A stretch of DNA of 5,886 nt. Origin: a bacterium. GTDB lineage: Bacteria > Desulfobacterota > Anaeroferrophillalia > Anaeroferrophillales > Tharpellaceae. Where the stretch lies: positions 1 through 5,886 of the forward strand of contig JAOZKP010000187.1 in the NCBI GenBank assembly GCA_029935295.1, written 5' to 3'. Shown here piece after piece: positions 1 to 4,520 of this stretch. A program made the position numbers and the translations under genes. The notes beneath the pieces are model-generated. The model was given only the letters and a program-made list of their open reading frames with translations. It made no database searches and was not told the DNA's origin. Positions within the stretch are counted from its first letter, which is position 1. Every line of letters begins with the position of its first letter.

Positions 1-11
1 GGAGGAAACAG

Positions 12-1331
12 ATGAGAAAAAGTAGTTTAATTTTGTTGCTGGCCATGGCATTCGTGCTGACGACCGTGGCAGCAGGTTTTTGTGTGGAGAATGAGATCGG
101 TGAACCTTGTGTTGCTTGTGATGGTGATAAAGCTGGTTCATGGAAGTACGGTCTTGAGATTAAGATGAATAAGTGTGATCCTACGGCTCAGAATACAACC
201 TGTCCCTGCCCGACCTTTGATTATGAGCTCGGCAGCAACTTTGCCGGGAATTACTGTCCCGTCCAGGCTGTAGAGGGGATTATCTTTAAGTTGTGTGATT
301 GCGAAAAGATTGGTGATATGACGACTTCTGAATCTTACGCGATCCGTTTGACCATTATGAACCCCGCTGGTGGTGTCTACTGGACAAATCAGAACCCCAT
401 TAGAGGTGCAACAGTAATTGGTAACTTAGGATACCCAACTTATGACAAACCTACTCCAGATGCACTCTGCGCTCCTGAGAATGCTGCGGGTAATGAGATC
501 CGGGTTCAGACTCATCTTGATCCTGCTCTGTCCGGTGGCAACTACTGCCTCGATCCAAACGATCCGAGTGCTACCAGTAATGCCCTGGATTACTACTCTC
601 TGACTACTGGTCAGACACTTTACGATCCGACAGTGCATCCTGAAAATTGTTGTTTCACTTGTGGAGCTAATCGGGTTAAAACTGTCCAGACCTGTTATAC
701 CCAGTTGCTGAAAAATGCTGAGTCGGTTCTTTTGATCGATATCCCGACCCTGGTTTATGATCCGTCTGAGATTGATGTCCAGCTCGGAGCTGCGGTACAG
801 GTTAAGGTTGAGATCGTTGAGATGCCTGAAGATGGTGAGATCTGTGTCGGTGGTTGTAAGATACTGTGTGAATGTCTCGTGAAGATTGGTGAGTTTGCCG
901 ATTGTTCACCTGTAGGCTGTAATATTTGTATCCCCTACATGGCCTTTGGTGAGGGTTGGTGGACTGGCGTAGCCTTTACTAATTTCGCTAGTAAGGCAGC
1001 CCAACTTGAGGTGACATTTTATGCTGAGGGAAGCAGTGGCAGCAAGGTTGTCGATGTTCCTGCCAAGAGTGTTACCCCGATAAATGTTGGTGATATTCTG
1101 GACGAGCTGGGTCTTCCGGCTGATGCTCCGGTCTATGCCAAGGTTTCCGGCGGCGGGCAGATTCAAGCCTTCGTAACTATCGGATATGGACTTGAACTGA
1201 CACAGGGTTACCTGGCTCCGTTCGCTCTGATGGGTGAGTGTGGTTGTGGTCACTGTGCAGGCGTTCCTGCGGATTTTACGGCTATTACCGGGACCGGCGG
1301 GTTGCCCACCCCCCCGACCCCGAGCCCATAG
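12..1331 (+). CDS. Secreted cysteine-rich protein with C-terminal WWTG beta domain, function unknown
   Basis: I do not recognise the family of the 439-residue product. The start is well supported: a perfect GGAGG lies at 1-5, six bases before the ATG. Residues 1-21 form a Sec signal peptide (Arg-Lys, a Leu/Ala-rich core, likely cleavage after Val-Ala-Ala21). The product is therefore exported, to the periplasm or cell surface. It holds 25 cysteines, in pairs and clusters such as CVAC (33-36), CPC (64-66), CDC (95-97), CCFTC (213-217), CEC (286-288), CNIC (303-306) and CGCGHC (410-415). None is followed by His in a CxxCH arrangement, so these are not c-type haem sites; disulphides or metal binding are possible. 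A motif LC-x-C-x(1-2)-KIG occurs twice (94-101 and 285-293), hinting at an internal duplication. Residues about 307-404 resemble the last domain of the 807-residue protein encoded at 2042-4465. The tail (431-439) is Pro/Thr-rich. Two tandem TAG stops end the frame. It appears to be transcribed separately from the downstream genes, because a strong terminator follows. Confidence 0.88.
   Translation: MRKSSLILLLAMAFVLTTVAAGFCVENEIGEPCVACDGDKAGSWKYGLEIKMNKCDPTAQNTTCPCPTFDYELGSNFAGNYCPVQAVEGIIFKLCDCEKIGDMTTSESYAIRLTIMNPAGGVYWTNQNPIRGATVIGNLGYPTYDKPTPDALCAPENAAGNEIRVQTHLDPALSGGNYCLDPNDPSATSNALDYYSLTTGQTLYDPTVHPENCCFTCGANRVKTVQTCYTQLLKNAESVLLIDIPTLVYDPSEIDVQLGAAVQVKVEIVEMPEDGEICVGGCKILCECLVKIGEFADCSPVGCNICIPYMAFGEGWWTGVAFTNFASKAAQLEVTFYAEGSSGSKVVDVPAKSVTPINVGDILDELGLPADAPVYAKVSGGGQIQAFVTIGYGLELTQGYLAPFALMGECGCGHCAGVPADFTAITGTGGLPTPPTPSP
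1309..1315 (+). repeat. Seven-C homopolymer in the 3' end of the cysteine-rich gene
   Basis: A run of seven C residues lies within the Pro-Thr-Pro-Pro-Thr-Pro coding tail, about 15 bases before the stop. Such tracts are prone to slippage and to sequencing error. Because it is so near the stop, a one-base change would alter or extend only the C-terminal few residues. Confidence 0.6.
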
Positions 1332-1365
1332 TAGAGTCATAAGAAGTAGTTTTAACGAGTAATAG

Positions 1366-1397
1366 AAGGGAGAGGCCGGCAGGTCTCTCCCTTTTTT
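1366..1397 (+). terminator. Rho-independent terminator after the cysteine-rich gene
   Basis: The arms GGGAGAG (1368-1374) and CTCTCCC (1385-1391) pair perfectly. The stem continues inward through a G-U pair and two C-G pairs to a GGCA tetraloop (1378-1381). Two A-U pairs extend it at the base. Six T residues (1392-1397) follow directly. It lies 35 bases after the stop of the preceding gene and separates it from the lipoprotein operon. Confidence 0.93.
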
Positions 1398-1467
1398 GTT
1401 TTAGCAAGTGGAAGGATCGGGAAAAACTGGAATTCAATTCTCGCCTGAGGTATTTTAAGGTGCTTAA

Positions 1468-1510
1468 TCAATTACCGTTAAAAAAATTCAATTATCAATA
1501 TTTTAATTGA
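1468..1510. repeat. TCAATTA repeats upstream of and overlapping the promoter, possible operator
   Basis: The heptamer TCAATTA occurs at 1468-1474 and again at 1488-1494, exactly 20 bp (about two helical turns) apart. Its reverse complement TAATTGA is at 1504-1510, making an inverted repeat with a 9-base spacer. The third copy overlaps the -35 element of the predicted promoter. The spacing is what a regulator-binding region could look like, but the segment is very AT-rich and chance is a real alternative. Confidence 0.3.
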
Positions 1511-1535
1511 CTAGATAAAAGGTATGGTTTAGTAT
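1507..1535 (+). promoter_or_regulatory. Predicted sigma70-type promoter of the lipoprotein operon
   Basis: A -35 element TTGACT (1507-1512, 5/6 to consensus) is followed by a 17-bp spacer and TAGTAT (1530-1535, 4/6 to the -10 consensus). Transcription would start near 1542, giving a leader of about 48 bases before the lipoprotein ATG at 1590. The surrounding DNA is AT-rich, and the preceding gene is closed by a terminator, so a new promoter is expected here. Confidence 0.6.
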
Positions 1536-1542
1536 CGCCGAC

Positions 1543-1568
1543 TGCTAATTTGGGTAGTTGCTAATTTG
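1543..1568 (+). repeat. 10-bp direct repeat TGCTAATTTG in the operon leader
   Basis: TGCTAATTTG occurs at 1543-1552 and 1559-1568, a 16-bp period, with a degraded partial third unit (TGCTAAAT) from 1567. It sits between the predicted transcription start and the ribosome binding site of the lipoprotein gene. It could be a binding site on DNA or in the mRNA leader, or simply a small tandem duplication. Confidence 0.5.
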
Positions 1569-1577
1569 CTAAATCTA

Positions 1578-1583
1578 AAGGGA
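1578..1583 (+). promoter_or_regulatory. Ribosome binding site of the lipoprotein gene
   Basis: AAGGGA lies six bases before the ATG at 1590. It decides the start: the in-frame TTG at 1566 would put this site inside the coding region and would spoil the lipoprotein signal peptide by adding eight residues before Met-Lys-Lys. Confidence 0.7.
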
Positions 1584-1589
1584 TCAGTT

Positions 1590-2045
1590 ATGAAAAAGTA
1601 TATGGTTTGTTTATTGATGTCTCTGTTGTCAGCCTTTCTCATGGCCGCCTGCAGCGGGAGTGGCGGTCTGACCATGGCCGATAAAAATGTTCTCCTGAGT
1701 CAACGCTTGGATAGTTATATTATCGCCCGCCAGAAAACTGACATAAAAAAAATGCGACAAATCTATCTGGAGCCGGAAAAAGTCCGGGCAACTACTATTA
1801 CTGTCAAAGAGAGTACCATAGTCTCAATCAAGATTGCTGACGATGGCTTACATGCGGAAACCAGATTGTTGAATAAAATTCAGGTAATGGGATTCACTTT
1901 TGCCAAAATTCCGACCCTGATTAATTGGGTCTGGAGTGACAATAATTGGTTTATTGAAATGCAGGAATCTTCACGTTACCCTTTTGCGAAGCCAAAATCA
2001 AATTCATCAAGTAAATCAACGGCCCCAATTGAAGAGCAAAAATGA
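1590..2045 (+). CDS. Small outer-membrane-type lipoprotein, possibly NTF2-like
   Basis: The 151-residue product starts with a lipoprotein signal peptide: Lys-Lys at 2-3, a hydrophobic core, then a lipobox Leu-Met-Ala-Ala-Cys with the lipidated Cys at 21. Ser at +2 argues against inner-membrane retention by the Lol pathway rule, so an outer-membrane anchor is likely. The mature part (about residues 33-125) has an initial helix with a RLDSY pattern. It is followed by alternating beta-like segments and a Trp-x-Trp (113-115) then Trp-Phe-Ile (120-122) ending. That layout resembles small NTF2-like lipoproteins (cone-shaped ligand-binding or scaffold folds), but I see no diagnostic motif and hold this loosely. 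The tail (137-151) is Ser/Lys-rich and probably disordered. Its TGA stop overlaps the ATG of the transglutaminase-like gene as ATGA, so the two are probably translationally coupled and may work as partners at the envelope. Confidence 0.85.
   Translation: MKKYMVCLLMSLLSAFLMAACSGSGGLTMADKNVLLSQRLDSYIIARQKTDIKKMRQIYLEPEKVRATTITVKESTIVSIKIADDGLHAETRLLNKIQVMGFTFAKIPTLINWVWSDNNWFIEMQESSRYPFAKPKSNSSSKSTAPIEEQK
2031..2045 (+). promoter_or_regulatory. Weak RBS and ATGA overlap coupling lipoprotein and transglutaminase-like genes
   Basis: A GAAGAG (2031-2036) five bases before the ATG is a modest Shine-Dalgarno site. The start codon (2042-2044) overlaps the upstream TGA (2043-2045). This arrangement is typical of stop-start coupling, where ribosomes ending the lipoprotein reinitiate on the next gene. 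Confidence 0.7.
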
Positions 2046-4465
2046 TTAGCATAAAACAATTAAGGGTTCTACTTATAGCTATTGTTCTACTGTTTATCTC
2101 TCTCCCGAGTTATGGTGCAACCATAAGTGGTGAGGTTGATGTTAAACCCTGGTCAGGATATTGGTGGCCCTTAAATAAGGGTGAGTTGGTGCGCGGTTAC
2201 AGAGGGCATCCATCGCCGGTTGAAAAATATGATCTCTACAAAAGTAGACACTATCCGGGAATGGCGACCGACGATGCGAAAAGTGCATGGTATGACCCTG
2301 CGGCGGAGAGCTGGTACGGGATCTGTCACGGGTGGGCAAATGCGGCCATCCTTGAACATCAGGACTTTCGCCCGTCAGCCGCCCGGAATATTTTTCTGGC
2401 CGTCGGCGATAAGAAAGGACTTCTGGCGGCAATTCACGCTGAAGATGAAACTTTATATGAATTTTGTCGGCATCCAGAACCCTTTCATCGTTATCTCCTA
2501 AAGTATATTGGCGAAGAAGGGATGGCGGTTGCGGCGGATCTTGATGCCTCGCCCGAGTTCTGGTCCTATCCCATCTACAGCTATAAGATGAAGATTGTTC
2601 CGGGGGTCAATTTCGACCAGGTGCAGTGTCAAATTATGCACGCTAACGACCAGGGTTTTCCACCCGATTATGAAGGTACGGTTGAGGTGGAGAAGACCTA
2701 TTACTATAACCTGGACAAGGATAAAGCGGGAAATTATGTGCAGGGAGGCGGCTCCTGGCAGGGGATTTCGGTTGATAATCATCCTGATATTGTCTGGGTT
2801 CCGATCGCACGGCGACCGGAACGTCTGTTTATCGACTATGATATTGTAAAAGAGATGACGTTAAGCTCTGGTGATGAGTTTGTGGGTGACAAGCTTAAGC
2901 CCGGGCATCACCTGTTAATGCTCTTTCCCGATGCGGGCAGAAGCTTTACTGTTAAACCTCGAATCAATCAGACAATAACCTTGAAAGTTGCTCTTGATCC
3001 GCAATCAGCCCGAGATAACAGTGCCCGGGTAACCCTGCAAAGGGGGAATGAAATCGTAGTTGATCAAGAACTTGATCGCAACCTCTATGAGGTTAAAATC
3101 GCCAGTAAAACCGGCAATGATAATTACACCTTTTCCGTGCTTCCGGATGGGAATAATCTAACCGGTTGCTCTATTCATCTTTATACAAGTTTTGATGCCC
3201 CTTTTCAACACTGGTTTTATGGTTGTCCGCCAAGTCGCTATTGGTTGGGGAATACGGCCAGCCTTGAAAATCAGGGTGTGCTCACGATTGAGTTGGCCGG
3301 TGATCAGGGCTTGCCGTTCGGAGACGGAATAATTGCTCAGGCTGATTCCAGGGAGCAGCTGCAGAATGTGTTGCCAACTTCAGTAACCGATGACTATTAT
3401 AGTGATAATCAGCCTCTGGCGATAAAACTCTGTAGCACCGAACCTTTATCCGGGCTCACATTTGTCGGCGATGAAACGCGTTTTTTCGGTTCCACCAGGA
3501 GTTCCGCAAATCAGGCTAAAAAAGTTGTCATTCCCTGGTTGACCAGTAGTTACAATATGCGCTTCAGCGGTGAACTCTATCTCGCCCAGCTCGATTCGCA
3601 CGAGAATCAGCTTGAAATTGATTACTATAAGGATGACGGAACTTTTTATCGCCAGCAGGATATCCTGCTGACCGGTAATCGAGTTATCAAGTACGAAAAG
3701 GGCAGATATCCTGATCACGTCAGTGTAAATGGCTGGGCCTTGGTAAGTGCTGAATTACCCGGCCTTGATGGGGCGATCCTGCGTAGTGCAGGAAACTATC
3801 TTAAAGATCAGTTGCCTCTGTTAGGCCTTGATCATGAATGGATTGTCGCCCATCCGGCAGTTGGTAGTGGCTGGCAGACAAAAATTTCTCTCTATAATCC
3901 TCACGATGAACCACAGATGGTTACTTTACGCTGCCACTCCGATGTCGTTGGGAGTGCGGACTATCTGGTAAATATTCAGCCCTTTGCTCATCAGGAAATA
4001 GATATTGCTGGCAGCCTCTGGGGGATCAGTGAAGCCGCAGTCAATGAAGCCTGGCTGAGCCTGCATGCTGAGGTTGATTTTGCCGGTTTTATGAGCTATG
4101 AATATGGGGCCGATTCTTCAGCCTCATTGCCGTTTTTACCAATCCATAATCCTGTTTCACGTAATCTGCCGCAGATCGCGAGTGATAGTTACTGGTGGAC
4201 CGGACTGGTTTTTATTAATTGCGCAGAGACGGACCAGGAGATAAAACTGACCGCCTATGCTGCAAATGGTGATAAACTGGAAGAGGTTAAGCTCAACTTG
4301 GGACCGGAGCAAAAATTATGTGATGCTGTCGGGGCGTTTTTCAGTCCGGAAACGATAGCTCAGAGGGTGAGCTCTCTCTCTCTTGAGCAGGCTGAAAATG
4401 TTTCGGCTGTCGCTATTTTTGGCACGATGTTCGGGGCTAATCGAATTTCAGCGGTTTACTGGTAG
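2042..4465 (+). CDS. Exported transglutaminase-elicitor-like protein with three C-terminal beta repeats
   Basis: The 807-residue product begins with a Sec signal peptide (hydrophobic 8-20, likely cleavage after Ser-Tyr-Gly25). Residues about 36-255 match my recollection of the transglutaminase-elicitor family (Phytophthora M81/GP42-like proteins and their bacterial relatives). They show PWSGYWWP (36-43), SPVEKY (58-63), the nucleophile motif SWYGICHGW with Cys95 (90-98), an aromatic SYPIYSYKMK stretch (175-184), and Gly-Gly-x-Ser-Trp then Asn-His-Pro-Asp (246-249) carrying His247 and Asp249. Cys-His-Asp is the transglutaminase/papain-type catalytic set, so a protein cross-linking or amide-hydrolysing activity outside the cytoplasm is inferred, not shown. 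Residues about 285-385 are beta-rich. Three repeats follow, at about 494-585, 599-698 and 708-807; each has a 'W/F-x-T/S-G-x-x-x-x-N'-like strand followed by a polar turn. The last resembles the C-terminal domain of the cysteine-rich protein at 12-1331. Known elicitor-type proteins are shorter, so the repeats look like added surface or binding modules. It shares a transcript with the lipoprotein gene and probably the selenocytochrome gene. Confidence 0.85.
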   Translation: MISIKQLRVLLIAIVLLFISLPSYGATISGEVDVKPWSGYWWPLNKGELVRGYRGHPSPVEKYDLYKSRHYPGMATDDAKSAWYDPAAESWYGICHGWANAAILEHQDFRPSAARNIFLAVGDKKGLLAAIHAEDETLYEFCRHPEPFHRYLLKYIGEEGMAVAADLDASPEFWSYPIYSYKMKIVPGVNFDQVQCQIMHANDQGFPPDYEGTVEVEKTYYYNLDKDKAGNYVQGGGSWQGISVDNHPDIVWVPIARRPERLFIDYDIVKEMTLSSGDEFVGDKLKPGHHLLMLFPDAGRSFTVKPRINQTITLKVALDPQSARDNSARVTLQRGNEIVVDQELDRNLYEVKIASKTGNDNYTFSVLPDGNNLTGCSIHLYTSFDAPFQHWFYGCPPSRYWLGNTASLENQGVLTIELAGDQGLPFGDGIIAQADSREQLQNVLPTSVTDDYYSDNQPLAIKLCSTEPLSGLTFVGDETRFFGSTRSSANQAKKVVIPWLTSSYNMRFSGELYLAQLDSHENQLEIDYYKDDGTFYRQQDILLTGNRVIKYEKGRYPDHVSVNGWALVSAELPGLDGAILRSAGNYLKDQLPLLGLDHEWIVAHPAVGSGWQTKISLYNPHDEPQMVTLRCHSDVVGSADYLVNIQPFAHQEIDIAGSLWGISEAAVNEAWLSLHAEVDFAGFMSYEYGADSSASLPFLPIHNPVSRNLPQIASDSYWWTGLVFINCAETDQEIKLTAYAANGDKLEEVKLNLGPEQKLCDAVGAFFSPETIAQRVSSLSLEQAENVSAVAIFGTMFGANRISAVYW

Positions 4466-4507
4466 GCAATTATCTTCGTTGAATTTATTACAACATGTTA
4501 AAATAGT

Positions 4508-4512
4508 GAGGG
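4508..4512 (+). promoter_or_regulatory. Ribosome binding site of the selenocytochrome gene
   Basis: GAGGG lies eight bases before the ATG at 4521, which begins a clear signal peptide. It supports initiation upstream of the in-frame TGA, rather than at an internal ATG such as 4779. The 55-base gap from the previous stop holds no GC-rich hairpin with a T-run, so the gene is probably read from the upstream operon transcript. Confidence 0.75.
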
Positions 4513-4520
4513 TTTGATTT

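Noticed and set aside
213..1260. CxxC clusters of the cysteine-rich protein as haem-binding sites
   Set aside because: None is followed by His in the CxxCH arrangement needed for covalent c-type haem.
906..1340. Open frame on the - strand opposite the cysteine-rich gene
   Set aside because: It overlaps a well-supported gene and the encoded sequence has no recognisable domain.
1566..1589. TTG at 1566 as the lipoprotein start
   Set aside because: The ribosome site at 1578-1583 points to the ATG at 1590, which gives a clean Lys-Lys lipoprotein signal.
4496..4504. Extended -10-like TGTTAAAAT before the selenocytochrome gene
   Set aside because: A start from it would fall at about 4511, on top of the ribosome binding site at 4508-4512, and no good -35 is suitably spaced.
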